Positions 28,683-43,600 of a stretch of DNA of 64,000 nt are shown here, piece by piece. This DNA comes from Lycocorax pyrrhopterus obiensis. Lineage: Eukaryota > Chordata > Aves > Passeriformes > Paradisaeidae. Where the stretch lies: positions 17,525,659-17,589,658 of the forward strand of contig JACSVZ010000008.1 of the NCBI GenBank assembly GCA_014706295.1. Reading direction: 5' to 3'. Position 1 is the stretch's first letter; each line of letters begins with the position of its first letter. Made by a program: the position numbers and the translations under genes. A model generated the notes under the pieces. It worked only from the letters and a program-made list of their open reading frames with translations. It did not search any database and had not been told where the DNA came from.

Positions 28683-31600
28683 CTAATTGAAAAACACCAA
28701 GAAATCATGCTTTGAGAAAAAAAAGGCAATTCTGTTTCAACATTATGCCATTCGGCAGGACACCAACCAGAGCCTCACCTCACAAATGCTTCTATTAAAA
28801 CAGTAATATCAATACTTAAGCTAGCCTACACCTTCCCTCTATTGCTGGCTGCTTCTTTCCATCCCTGCATCTTTCTGTGGTGCTGGTGCAGGTGTCTACA
28901 TGGCACCTCCCTGACCGAAAGAGAGGTCATCCACTGAAAACCAAGCACTTTTACTCAGGCCAGTGGTCAGTCAGATGAGCTTCCTATGCCAGATCTCTGT
29001 ACAGCCACACAAACATTTATGCTGCTAGAGAAAAAGAGAGCATGAGAGGGGAATTCACAGCCACAGATTTAAAAGGAAGATGACTACTTCCTTCAGAGAC
29101 AGTGAAAGATTCTGTTGACTTAAAACTGTCCTTCAGAGTTCAATATGACAGTTGGCGTAGTCAGCATGGACTCTAAGGATGCTCTGAAAAGTGCACTGCC
29201 AATATGCACACCGGCGTTGCTTTGGGAAGCTTGGGAACTATTTCCCCATAGTACAAGCTTCTCTGCTAGTACTGCTTTCTTCTTATAGAAAAACTGAATT
29301 TAAAGTACCCTCTGTCCATCATCTTCTACTTAAGGATGTCAAAACACATTCTCCAGACAGAGCCCTTGTGTGAAACAGCCAAGTACCTACAACCTCATTT
29401 TAGGTGAGGCAAACGGCTACAGACCACGCCTGCAAAGTCTTCCATAGGCTTGTTCTGTTTTCACTCCTCGCCCGCCAGGCACAAGCCACAGCTGTAGTGC
29501 ACATGGCACTCAGAGTAAAATACAACTTCTTGCTCAGAGCTGGTTTGCATCTGGCAGAACACGGGCAAATCCACAGCACTGACACAGCTCCACAGAAAAG
29601 TGAAAATGGCCAAGTCAAGCACAGAGCAGCACCACAGCCTCCTAAATCTGTGCAGTCTTGCCATGGCCCTCATGGTCTCACATCTCCAGCACCTAGAGCA
29701 GGGAGGTTGACTTACTTCTTTGTCCTGGAATTGGCTCAAGGCCCAGACAGCTCCAAGATGCCAACAAGAACGTCCCCTGTCTGGCAGACTCTCCACGATT
29801 TGCTCGATGGTGACTGTCCCCTTTTCTGTTGGAGGAGGGCAGCGCATTGTTGGTGGGGCGTTGGGAATCCAGGAACACCAGTCATACTGCACAACAGAGC
29901 ACGAGAGCACAGTGAAAACCTACAGCGGCTGGTATTTAGGAACACAGCAAAGAAAGTCAGGAGTTTGCCAACAGGGAGTTTGCTTCTGTAGTATGAGCCC
30001 CTCAGAAAGAGAAGATACTAAGGACAGGGAGATGCTCTAGAGAAGGACTGGAGGTGACAAGGAAGTCCCTACTGTTTTGCTCAGGAACTCACAAGAGAGA
30101 GAGCTGGGTGATCTAAATGGGAGTATTTATTCTGCTAACCACAGGCATGTGCCACACAGCTCAAATTCACCAGACTGGCTAAGGCCTCAAATATTTTATT
30201 AAATGAAGTTCTATTCTGATAACCTGAGGCGATCCTCATTACTCCAGCTTCTCTTTTCTGCAAAATTTCCTCCATGAACGTGCCCACAGAGCATGTGGTC
30301 AGATGCAAAGAGAGATAAAGCATGCTGGTTCATTGAGAAATATGGAATATGGCATGCAGATATGGCCATGGTGAGCAGCAGACTGGGAACTCGTACTCAC
30401 TTCTGGCCTGCTTCAGTGCTATGAGATGCTGATGTCTCATTTGCCTCACATATGACCCCGAGTTTTGCCACCATCTGAGATGCTGCACTTACCAGAACTC
30501 TTTCTTTCCCAAGCACTTTTTCATTACCTTCGTACATACCCCCTGCCCTGCCTGAGGGGAAGGGCCATGCTCACACTGTGCCAGCTACCTGCCATGCTCA
30601 TACTGTGCTCAGTGTGTTCTCTCCAGTGTACAGCCACCTCCTCCTCCTCCCCTCAGCTCTCTCTGCCTTTTTGTCCCATGGCTGAAGCCCATGGTGGGCT
30701 GCATATCCTCTGTATGCCAGATTAAGAGATGGTTTCTTGGTGGTACTTGAACAGACAGGATTTTCTGAGGGGGGCACTGGGAGCTGTCTCAATCAGTTGT
30801 CAAGACAAGTTAGACGGGAATAGCTGCAGAAGTCCCTGGTCATGGACATGTCACAGCAATAGTGCGGGTCCATTAAACACCAGGATCCAGACCTTCTCCA
30901 GGGCTCCTGAGCTGCATGGTTTCAGCATGGGAAGTGATGTAGAGTATTTGGGAATAACCATCATAAATAAGATGGTCTCTCTGCTTATCTCTGAGATCCT
31001 ATCTCAGAGACCACCTATGCCTGAAGTGAGAACACGCCAAAAAAAAAGCTCATAAAATCATAGAATATCTCAAGTTGGAAGGGACCTATAAGGATCACCT
31101 AGTCCAGCTCCCTGCTTCTTGCATAACTACCTAAAACTAAACCATTGGACTAAGAGCATCATCCAAATGCTCCTTGAACTCTGACAGGCTTGGAACTGTG
31201 ACCACTTCCCTAGGGAGCGTGCTCCAGTGACTGACCACCCACTCGGTGAAAAAGCTCTGTGACTGACAGAGTGATTTGCTTCTGGCTGTTAAATCTGCTT
31301 TCCAAAATGCCTTGATGTTGAAAGTAACAGCATTTGGAGGGCAGGTTGTTACTACAGTTTCAGGGCAGATATACATCAGTCAAGGCAGGCAGGGATAACA
31401 CAGGTTATCAGTATGTGACACATCAAATATCAAGAGGAAGCTTAAAGTTTCCACTTGGCTTGTAAACTCAAGAAATGAGCAGCAATGCCATTTAAATGCT
31501 TTAAAAAATTATTCCCATAATAAAATCAGCAAAACTAAAATATACAAGTAAGAACCCCATATCTGATCTTTGGTACCTATGTAGGACTTGAAATGCCTTT

Positions 31601-34600
31601 CTCAGCTTCCAAATTACTTCAGTTTCCACAGACTTCATAGGGATTTGTAGATGGCTCTGCAGTTATTTTGACCAGAAACAGTAATGTAATTCTGTACATC
31701 TACTAAAAAATGCTTCTCAGACCCTGCCCTCATAGATGTATCTCCCAGCCCAGAAAGAAGAACAGTCTTCCCACAAATTCCTACCTGACCAAAATTCACA
31801 GCTGCATGTTGAGCCGATGTGGTGAATATTATCATTGTGAGATACTCTGCTAGTGTCTCTCGTGTCCTGATCATCTTAGGGAAGCCTAAATGAAGGAGAA
31901 GAAAAGCTTAACCCAGCGATGAAGTGACCCTGCTACCCAGCAGTAATCAAAAGATGTGGGTTAGAGGGCTGTGCAGCAGTCACTGAAGAGCAGGGCAGTC
32001 TATGAATCTTGATGTGTGGTGTAACAGGAGCTCCTCAGCCTCTCTGTGCCTTGGCTGTGCAGCTGTAAAAACAGCCTTACTTCATACAAGTTTGTGAGGC
32101 ATCGCCACTGTTTGCAAAGTATGTGGTGCTCCATAAGAGAAAGACAAAGCATAATTACACCTTTTGAAAACAGTGTCCCTGACCTACCTACCCTGCAGCA
32201 AGGAACTCCCAGAGTCCCCAGGGCAGGGACCTCAGATGCTCCATTCTTCTTCAGTCTGCAGTGCAAGCAGGGAAGGTTCATGCCAAGAAGGAAACGACCA
32301 TGTGCTTGTATTTATAAAGGTTTGAGGTTCAGCAATCAAGTGTATTGCAAGAAAGAGAGCAGGGGGAGCTTATTCACTGAAATGGGAAGTGAGGAAATGA
32401 GAACTTCTGAAAGACAAACAACAGAATGAGGAACAGAAATAGTTGCATTAAGCTGTCTTTGAAGGAGAATAATCAAACGGAGTTATATAAAGAAAAAACA
32501 GAATAGTCAGGGACTAGGGAAATATTTTGCAACCAAAGCAACCCCAGGCCTGTATCTCTCCTGTCCTCACTAAATCACAGTCCTGTGCTGTACCCCCTGT
32601 CCCAGCCCAACGTGACCACAGGTCCCAGTATACCTATAGACCTGTTAGCACCCTGGAGCAAGCTGCCCCTGCCCAGGCTGCCTGTGCCAGCTGCTTCATA
32701 TCTCCACCACCAACCCGATACAGATGTGAACTCAGCCTGAGAGAGGGAAGAGGTACTTTGGCCAGCCACCAAGCCCAAAAAGGAGAGGATGCACCATCCC
32801 CCCTGTGTCCTGCTATTCCAAGTACACTGTGCTCATCTTTAAAGGAGTTTGGCATTCTCCCAGTCACAGCAGCCTTCCCAAGGAAGAAACAGGTGCCATA
32901 ACCTCCCTCTCATTTAGCCTCCTCCCATTCTTTACAGACCCCACCAAGTCGCCCTGCTCTGTGACACAGCCCTTGGAGCAGCAGCAGTGCAGAGAGAGAT
33001 GCTGCAAGCCTGGCAGGTTTCCCATCTGTAGTGGCAGTCCTCCCACCAGTGGTGCTTGTAGCATCCCACCCCAGCTGGAGCCCTGGAAAGGCTCAGTACT
33101 TGTCCCATATCAAGATGCTTAGGTCAAGTTTGGAATTCCTACCAGGAGGAACATTTCTAAGCTTTTGCTAAGAGACAACTAGACAAACAAAAATGAACCT
33201 TTGCTTGTCCAGGCAGATAGAGCCCAGAAGCCCTTTATCCACCAGAACATACCAGCAATGATTGGAAACATCACAGTTTTGCCTGGACATTTGGCACTCA
33301 AATGCGTGCATGAAACACCAGAGCCATCTGTCCTAGGTCACTGGCCAAGAGGTGTTGCCAGATGTAAATCAGCCAGGACGGTAGGAAGAATCCCCAGCCA
33401 CCTCTATAAATTCCTAAAAATCTGCTTGGAAAAAATGTGAGTGGAAGAGAAAAGCAACATGTTTAGGGAAAGAGAGGGGAGCATTAACTCAGGTGGGCGA
33501 ATTGAGCCTTGTTATGGATGAGAGCTCCCATGGCCAAGTAATGGTTTGCAAGAAAAGAGAGGCAGTGAGAAGAGACAGAGCAAAGGGAAATATTTCTTGG
33601 AAATAATTATGAGTATCTTTTCCTGCAGAGAGTAGAATTGTTCAGTGATGACACAAATGCTGAACAAATGTGAAATGCAGCAATATACTCCTGGGGAGGT
33701 TCTTACATGTTCTTATTTGCTGTGAGGTTTGGAGGAGAGGATTCAAGGGGTCTCCCGCTCCTTGGTTTCTATCAGTCTGCCTGGTGGTTCCAACACACAC
33801 AGACACTCCCCCTAATGCTTAAAGTGTGAGCAGACAAAATCAAAGACCTGTCCCCAGTGCAGAGAGATTACATGAGTTGCCCAAGCTGATTATGAGAATC
33901 TGTGTTAAAGGAAGGAGTTGTCTCCTGAGAGGTGGCCTGATCCAGGGTCTCACACACAAAACTGAGCATCTTCGGACCAAGAAGAGAGAGGGTCTCTAAC
34001 TTGTGCTGTGCACTCAGTTCTGCTGTCAGCAGGGACAGGACAAGCTGCAGATCTGGCTGGGCCATCATACCTTACCTGAGGCTTTCACACCCCTCATCCC
34101 ATAGACGTAAATGTCTTTGACAAAGGCCTGGAGCTCCACGTCCTCACACACCACCTCGTCGCTCTCATAGTAGATGTGAATTACATCCTCCGCAAAACTG
34201 CATGAACGGACAAAACAAAACGAAAAGGAGAAAGCGAGTCTGCCATTCCAGAAAATGATCTTCTGACCTTGCAGATGTTATATGGGGAAAGAGAAAAGGG
34301 CAAGAGAAGGTCTCGAAGACCTCCTATCTCCTTCCTACAAGCAGTGGGAATGAACAGAGGCAACTTTGATTCATTTGGGACTGCAGCATCACTTCTTCTC
34401 CCAACGAAAAGATCCTGGACCACACTGCAACCCCTGAACAATCCTGTGCACTTTGTTATCTTATTTGAGGTTTTGCTCCTGCACAGACCTCTGTCATCAC
34501 ATCTACATCCTTTCCTCACTCCATACAGACTCTCTTTTGCATATCCACATGGTTCCCACACTGGGCAGTTGGGTTCCCAGACTTTGATACCAGTACCATT

Positions 34601-37600
34601 CTCCATATGTGGGACACTCCAACACTGCTCCTGAATGCCAATAGTTGACCCCTCCCACTGGACATCCTTTTTGTGAAATACTAAAGTGGTCCAGGAAACT
34701 TCCCCTGGGAAGAAGAAGTCTAGAGCTATTTCCTATGCCCACTGCTTACAGCAGACATCTCCTTCCTGTTCAGTTCCTCTTCTCAAGATCCCTCTTCCTA
34801 TAAAAGCTTCCCAGGCTAGCTCACCTCTGAAAGAAAGGCTCTTAAAACACTAAGATAACAGAAGCAGTTTTGAAAGCAGTGAAAATAGGTAATCCTGATT
34901 TCCTGAAGATTGGCAGTTCATGACTGAATGACTGGTTAATGGAGCTGTGCTGAGATATTCTGTTAGCTCTGCAGGTAATCCCTATAATCCCAATAAAAAA
35001 ACCCTATAATCTCTTGCTAAACATTGTGACAACAACCCACAGGGTGAAACACTTGACTGCAGAAGCTGACTGATGGGATTAAGAATTGTTATCCAATAGA
35101 TATTTATCACTTAATAAAATATAAATTTATAAATTTTATCAACGTATTGCAATTTGGAGGCTTTTACAAATCTATAAATTTGGTTCCCATTAGCCAGTCA
35201 ACAGATGTCATCGAGGCAGACAAACAACTGCATGAACAGCAAAAGTTTAAGTAATTTTGGCTTCCAGAAAAAGTTAAAGGAAAACAAAAATTTTGCAACA
35301 AGCAGAGAGAAAGCCGCTCTGCGTGAGCTCTGTCTCCAGGCATTTGGCACAGGTGCCAAGTGATACAGGAAGGGGATCCTCCTCTTACAAAATGGCAGTA
35401 TTTTAGACCCCCTTCCATACAAATAGAAATCAGTATATGAAGTGTGGGTGAGACCTTTTGGGCTGAAGTATCTTTGGGTTGGTGTATCTATCTGCAGTTA
35501 GATCAGAAATAGGAAGCTGCGTACTAGAGCAGTTTACAAATTTGCCATGGGAGACTCATTGTTTCTATAGAAACAACCTTACCAGCTTCCTCAGGTCTAG
35601 ACCATCTACCACATGTGAAGTTAAGCTGGAGATGGAAATTATTCCATCAAAAAAGTGAAGACTGATACCCCTGCAGAATGGAGGTATTCGAAAGGCATAT
35701 CTCAATCCGCAAAGAAAACACAGGAAAAAGAAGGAGAACAAAAATAAATGGACTGCATGAAGAAAACAACCACAGCAAAGTTACAACTTCCTTTTCTCTC
35801 AAATGGGCACTAACGATTGCAGGAAATATTGCAAGATAAGCCCTTGTCAAAACACAGAGAAAACACAGGAGACAAAGATGTCCCCAGAACTTTCAACATT
35901 ATGCTTGCATCATAAAACTCCTACTTTGTGTACACAAAAGATCTGATTTTTAATGAACATGCTTTTCAAAAGTCATGTGATCAGAAACAGCTGCATATCT
36001 GGTAAGCAACTTATGCTATGCAAAAATACGTTGTTTGTTAAATTAAATGCCACTGCAGAATAAAAACCATATAAATCATCCAAGGCAGTGTTTCAGATCT
36101 GAAAAGGAGCCATGTTTGTGTGGTCGAGCAGCCTTGCAGTACCTCTCCTTACTCAGAATTGCTGCCCTTCCTGATTAAATTCAGACTTTGCAATTTCAAG
36201 GCGTTTTAAGAGAGGTTTTGTTCTAATCAGTTTATATCTAATTTACTGAATTTCAAAAGAGAACTGTCATGGAAGCCAAGCTTACATTTTCACTCCACAA
36301 GAAACTTGATGAGGTCACGTGGCTGGCTCAGAGAACTGAGTCCTCTCTTGGCTTGTGCATAGCTAAAAAAAATCGTAACTAAATTCCTTTTGCAGGCTAA
36401 ATTCCGACTCACTAAATTTCTGTGAAATCCTATAGAAGAGTACATACTTGTAAAGGGTCTTCTGAAATATGGAATGCAAGAAAACAACACTGAAAAAAGC
36501 AGGAATTAACAGTCTTTCAAGAGTCTGTGCTTGACTAAGCATTTTTCCTCGGATGAGATATACTGGATGGAAAAGGCACTACATGACTAAACAGCCCAGA
36601 TACTGCTTACAAGATGTGATGAAGAGCAAAGTGAGCAGGAAAAAAATGAGGTCTGTGTCTCTGTGACTTCATTAGCCAATATCTAGAACTATGGTCTTTT
36701 ACCTCTTTATAGCCTCCCAGACCTTAATGCCATCATCCCGGTAAAAGTAGTAGGGGATATCCTCTTTGCTGTCCATCCCTTTAGCTTTGATGTCCTCAGG
36801 GAAGCAGAGGGAACTGTAAGTCAGATCCTTCATTGCTTTCTGCACCATTTGTACATGTCCTCCTCCACCCGTAGCATTTGCCTGCAGGAAGAACAGCAAG
36901 ATGGGAACAGTAGGAGATTATGTTCCCTTTGTGCCAAGACTGGCTTTACAAATTTGCAGGAGATGGGATATGGAATGCTGGTGAATCTGTTTTTGAAGGA
37001 GAAAACCACATCGCCACACGAAGTACCAAACTGAAGAGGTCTACTGGAACTGTGCATTTTGACTTCAGGGATTTCACACCTCTCCCATGAATGACTGTTA
37101 ATATCCACGTTTGCACCATAGGTACTGCTTATACTGGAATACACTAACAAAGTACAGCAACATCAAAGCATGGCACTTCCTGCAATCCTATGCTCCAGAA
37201 CCAGTGCATGTGTGAAGGAAGGCAGCCCTGAGTGTGTTAGAAGAGGGCTTAAGTTAAACTGCCAGTGCTGTTACGGAATAGTTTAGGAGAAAGTTTTTAG
37301 GGATGCAGGCTACCATTAGTCACCCTGGAAATTATGCCAGGAGATGAATCCTGCTGGGCGGCTACTGATGAGGACTGGCCAGTGTTTCAGTATATGTCAC
37401 ATTTGAAAAGCACAGCATGTCCGCAACAGACAGCACTGCAAAACTCTTTAAATAATCACCGTGCAAAAGTTCCCAAAAGTTGCTTTTCTAGCATATGATA
37501 CAGTGTTGTAGCAGTAGTGACCTTACAGTTACTGTCCTCCAGCTGGTTGTTCATTTACATTGGAGCTAACAAATTCTGGAACTCCAGGATCCTTGCTGGC

Positions 37601-40600
37601 AGGTCTTACCCAGACACTCTGCATGGGGCAAGGATGTGATGCTTCTGTTTAAAGGGATGGGAAGTCTCCACAGTCAGCAGTGGAGTACGGACGGCAAGAG
37701 AAGGAGTCTGGATTTAACCTCTCTATTCTGCTTGGGTGAAAAACTCTGAAGCAAGGAAGGTATTTTTGGCCTGTTGCCAGTGGTGTAACGAGGACAGAGG
37801 TGTCCTGAAACACAGGTTCCCTCCCTGAAAGGACTTCTGAAACCTGCCCAAACATAGCTCCCCCTTATTGTCACAGAGACTGCTATGTGCCAAGCTGTTG
37901 CAGGTCCTAGATGCAACATTCCATTTCTCCCACCCAGCTTGGTGTCATCTGTGAACTTACTGAGGATGCACTCCAGCCCTCACCCAAATCATCGCTAAAG
38001 GTATGACACACAGCTGTGTTTCACTGACTCAGATGAAGCTGAGATTTAATCCTAGCAGATCTGCTACTTATGGCAACTCAAGAAGACAAGCTGGAATCCA
38101 AACACACTTTGTGGTCTTAGAAATCTGTCTTCCCTACATGTCTTTCTGTGATGAAAACTTCCATTCGCAATCACAAATACTTTTGCTCACAGATGAAAAA
38201 CTGAGTACTTAAAAGAAATTGGGGACTTAACCATGTGGAAACACATGCAGGAATTTATGTGCACTCCTATATTATAACTCAAGGCACATCAGCAATGAGT
38301 AAGATACTGACTGACATTGGCCAGTTCTGATTTGGCTACTTAGAGGTAAAAGAGAACATCTTTAGCACAACAAGGCATCAGTTCTGTGTGCCAGTTTCTT
38401 GGGTGGTATTACTTATGTTTGCCCTTTAACAGCAAGCTCGGGGAACAAGGCAATATGAGATTAAAGGATATTACATATGGAACTATGAAGAACAACAAAG
38501 AACCAGGAATAACCATGAACTGACATGAACAGTGAAGATTCACAGAGAGGATTACCTACCTTGTCAAAAAGGCCACATTCACAGATAAGCTGTTCTCGGG
38601 CTTTGGTATTGATGGCTATTGTGAACCGCATGTGTGGCACCAAGAGCTGAGAAATGAAACAAACAATGAAAGAACGAAAACTCTCAGATTGAATTCAACA
38701 GCACCAGATGTAAAGTTTGAACTCCTGGTGGCCTAGCTATATCTTATCTTGCAGGGCAGCCAGTTAAACTACTTGAGCTGCATGATCACTAGAACTTCCT
38801 TTTGGTTTGTCCAACTGATGTGATAACCACCTTGGCCCACAGACATCCTCCCTTCATGCAAGAACTAACCTTGAAGAGGGGATGTACAGCAGGCAGCTGC
38901 CGGAACATAGCTATGCTGAACACCTCTGAGACTAAGTGTGTCCGTAAGAGGTGGGTCACTGTCTGGTGCACGTGGAAATCAGATGAGCGGACCCAAATTT
39001 TGGCCAGCAGCCAGTCATATGTGGCATCTGAAGGAAGGAAGATGGGATTGTCTGGTCCAGGCTTTTGACCAAGCTGAAAGATATAAAAAAAAAAATGAAA
39101 CTCCAAGTCCTTCATGTTTAAAATGAGACAACAAACAGTGTGACTCTCTAAAGACCCTGACAGCAAGCCCACCTGGATTGCAATGGGTACAATTTTTTTC
39201 TCCAGATTCTTATACAGCAGACAGATGGGTGCAGCCAAGTACTGTATCGTGCACGGGTCTGTTTTATTGGCATCCACACCATCAAGCAGCTCGTAGTCCA
39301 CAATGAAAATGTTTCCTTGCTGTAGGGGAGGAAAAAAAAAAAAAAAGGAAAAAGAGAAGCATGATGTGTTTTAATGACGTGCAAGCAGCTTGGAACAAAA
39401 GAATGGAAAGTCTTAGGCAGAGACTGACTTGAGACTGGTGGTTACAAGCGACCCCTGGCCTGCCCTTGCTCGTGGTGGCTCAGGAATGATGCCACTGAGA
39501 TGGCAAGTACCACTGCACAAACACCTGACTGGTGTCTGCAGAGTCTGGCAGTGAGCCTTTCGGCAAAGAGCATCTTTGTATTTGGTACTCACACAGTGAC
39601 ACTCAGATGCAAGCAAGTTTCATACTGCCAGCTGAGGAGAACCCTGTGTTAATTGTACAAACAAAAGCAAGGCACTACCCTTGTCAACTCTTCTTCAGCA
39701 TGTTTGTGGTTAAGACCCTACCAGGAAAGGAAGAGGCACCTTTCTCCACTGAGGCATTCAGTCAATCCCCAGTCTTTCAGAGAAAACCAGTGAAAAAGGA
39801 CTGTTCGTCTGCTGCTTACAGCTCTTCCACTGGACCTGGAGACAGGCATGGCCTGCAGCTCCAGGACAGCAGGAGAAAAGCCAACAGAAGCACTGCCAGT
39901 CTGCAGAGACAAACAGCTTTGCCATGACCTATCACACATCCTGAAGAAAGGAGATGTGGCTGAAGGCAGTAAGAACAGACTTTGGAGATTAGGGGATGCG
40001 ATAAGGAACAGGTGGAGCCCAGCCTAACCCAGAGCTGTACCTTCACTTCCTCCTCCAGCGTCAGGTTCCTCTCCAGACTGCATTCTACCATATCCATGGT
40101 CACAGGCAGCTTCTTGGGGATCTCTGTGCATCTCCGGATCAGCACTGGATTGCATCCGTTCAGGAACTGGTAGCCAAACATAAAATCTTCCTTCCAGTGT
40201 TGCATCACATATTCTAAAGGAAAAACAAGCCTGCAGCATCAATATCTGCACAGCATCAATATCCCACTGCATTGCAACATTCCTCCTTTTCCCCTCACCT
40301 TTTTGTTATACTGCACTGCAACTTTGAATACAGAAAGCAGCAAGAAAAGGATTCAAAAGGTGACAGAATTTGAAGAAAAATCACTGAAGATAAATGGAAA
40401 ATTTAATCCTTGCTTCTCACATTGAGAAGAATCAAACTGATGATAATTTTTCTCTCCATGTATAGAAGCAACGAGAAATAAAATATTCCACTTCTATGAA
40501 GAATACTCTCTTTACCTGTAAATGACCTTCTCAGGTCTTCGATGATATTTTTAAATCCCCCTCTTCAAATTCACAAGGCATGCAGTACAGAGGGATAAAT

Positions 40601-43600
40601 TCAAAAACAGATGGCACAAGGAAGAGAAAGGAAACACACAAGCAACGTGTGGAGGGAAAGAACAGCAGTGGCTGGAGCAGTTCTTTTAGCTAGAGCTGGG
40701 TGAGGGACATTTGGGGAAGGGTTTGGACTTTGACTCAATAAAACTCCTCATTCATTGTTTTGCTTGACTTGTTTTCTCTCTATTTATATTTCAGTTGCTA
40801 GTATCAACCCAGATAGACATCTCAATAAAATTCTAGTTTTGGATACTCCATCTCCTCACTATTACATATGTAGTGCTACTGGATATTTCCCATAGTTGCA
40901 GTGTTCTGATTTGTAACGTCATGTCATCACTTCAGTTAATGTGAAAAATGCTATTGGTGTCTTCAGGGGAAAAATGAAGGTAGTGAAGTTTTCCACTACT
41001 GTCTAGTTTTAAACAAGGCAGGACTTTTTCTGAAAGCAATTAATTTTTCTAAAAAGGGTAAAAACATTAAAAATACAGGCCCCAAAGGAATGCAGTGATA
41101 ATTAAAAAAAGGTCTTGAAACCCACAATGCTTTCTCATAAAGCAGAAAAAAATTAAGTTTATATGAAATGGCATTTACATTATCTCCATCAAGTGCATAA
41201 TGAGTTTGGAGCTGTATCTGAAGTCTGCATCACGAAAAAAATGACTCAGCACCTTGGACAGAAACTGCATGACTGAAAAATGCCTTGAACCACCTTCTCC
41301 ATTATCCCCGTTTCTGCCAAGGCTTGCAAAAAAGCAAACTGAGATTCACATTAACATAACTGAGGCCGACGCTTAATGTTTAAATGTCACAGAATTGGAG
41401 CTTTCCTCAGGAGTATGGAAATGTTATCAATGAAAATAATTGTAGATCATACCTAATTCTTGTGTTAAAAGTACTTTAGGAAGCAATCTTATTAAATGTA
41501 ACAAACTGCTGTAATTAGTATTTAATACTTCTGCCACCTTGTGAGCTTGGGTTTATACCCAAGAAATGCATAATTGCTCTTATTTCTGTAAATTGATCCC
41601 TAGGCAGCCTGAAGAAGAGTAAAACTTCAGAGAAGGGGGGAAAACCATTTTCCTTTGCAAAGTCAAAACAGCCTATTCACGCACATTTGAGGAGTCACAC
41701 ACTAACCAACTTAAAGTAGGCTGTGCATCCATTATATCCAATAACATACTAAGGTAAAGTAACCATGGGTTATAGCAGAAGGTTGGGCCTGGCTCACACA
41801 TCGAAAGCTCCCCAGCCCAGCTCTACAGAAATGGCACCATGAACTTCAAAAGCCCTGACTGTCTGCAATTCTTTTTACTGAGTTTTTAACTTCTAAGATT
41901 TTTGTATTAAGAAGGGTTAAAGAACAGCAGCATTTTGTCTTTTATATGTCAATACTACATGAATGGATTTTTTAACAGAACACCCCTGAAAGCAAAAGTG
42001 AAATTCACACTCTTACATGGGGATTTTTGTCTTCTAGGAATAAGATGCGAATATGAAATGGCAAGCACAGGAGGATATTACATTCAATATGCATAAATAA
42101 TGCTGACACATTTTTGATAAGTGACATTTTGTACAAATGCACGAGCTTTTTCAGGTCTAGCTCACACTAATTTCCAGTAAGAAGCATGGTTCCTTGGACT
42201 ATGGTCTGAGGACCAGGTGACCAGGTGAAGAAGTTACATTTTCCAGGTCATTCCCAGCTCTTTGCAACTCATCCCCAGATCTGTTGGCCCATCAGCATAG
42301 GCTTTCATATCTGAAATGAGTTCTATCAAAATAACCCCTGTGGGGAAAAATTTACCCCTGAAAAACATTTGAGCTGCCCCATGTAATTGACACAAACAGC
42401 CCAAGAGAACCAGCTGAGAGGAGCTACAGATCTGTGATGGAAACAGGTCTTATGACAGCAGAACCAAGGCACTGGTACCCTCCCCATGTTGCAACAGGGC
42501 TGAGAAGCCAGGACTTTTAGCAGCAATGCAACTGAGCACTGGGACATCAGGCAGCAGCCTTTGATTTGGTCTGTGTCAGAGGCAAGAGAGGTCACCCTTC
42601 TATTTGCCCTTAGCAGAGAACATTACCAGACCTCCCTGTCTGAAGATTTTCTATGTATTTAGATGGCTGAAGTGGAAGATGGACAATCAAACTTTCAAAA
42701 ACACCTCAACAGCTAGTATAGTCTGAAAAGCACTCCCACTAAGCTATCTCTAGGTTTAGACACAAAATACTTACAAAAACCTGTCCTATGGGACTTGAAC
42801 ATACTTGAAAATACATTTCTAAAAGCCAAAAGGGACCATGATGCCCAGCCGCCCTGACCTCCAGCACAGCTCAGGACAGAGAAGGTCACTGAGCAATTAC
42901 CAGTAATTCCAGTTCCTTGTGAGATCATAGCTTCTTTTTTTAGTCTTGTGGGTTGATGGTGTGATCACCAGTCTGAGATTACAGTTTATTTATTGACACA
43001 GAAGAGCCCATCAGCCACCTCCATCCTAATCAAATACATACAAGACAACTAATTAGTCACTCTATGATGCCAACACAAGGAAATGCTGATAAACTCACCA
43101 GAAATTGTGTTGCTGATTCTGACAAAGATCCTCTCAAAATCTGCAAAATCACTCCAGGAGGACTGGAACATGTGCATGAAACGGTTGACATAAAGGTTCT
43201 CCATCCTAAAAATAAACCAAAACAAAACATATCTGAAAAAAATCATCTCCAGCTTTCTCAATATCCATTCCTATTATTTTCCACGCTTTTATATATCTAA
43301 ACATAGTAAACTTTGAGTGATGGCATGTGGGATTAGTCCCTAAAGAGCTAAATTTGCAGGCTGTACCTTTACACACAAGGCAGAAAGGCACATCAGGGGC
43401 CCAGCTCTGGCTATTGCATTTACAGAACTCCATTCTAGAGTTGTTCTTGGCAGCCTACAATGGCAGTGCTCTAGGACCTATAAAACCTGTAGTCAGAAAA
43501 GCTAGTGCTTCACACATTGTCAGTGGTTAGCATCAGCTGGGAGTGCTGAGAGCACTACCAACACCAGTTCAGAAAGTGGTATGGTGAGACACAGAGACTG

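Noticed and set aside
29404..29991. 195-codon plus-strand open frame across ALOX5 exon 13
   Set aside because: It is the antisense shadow of a verified ALOX5 exon.
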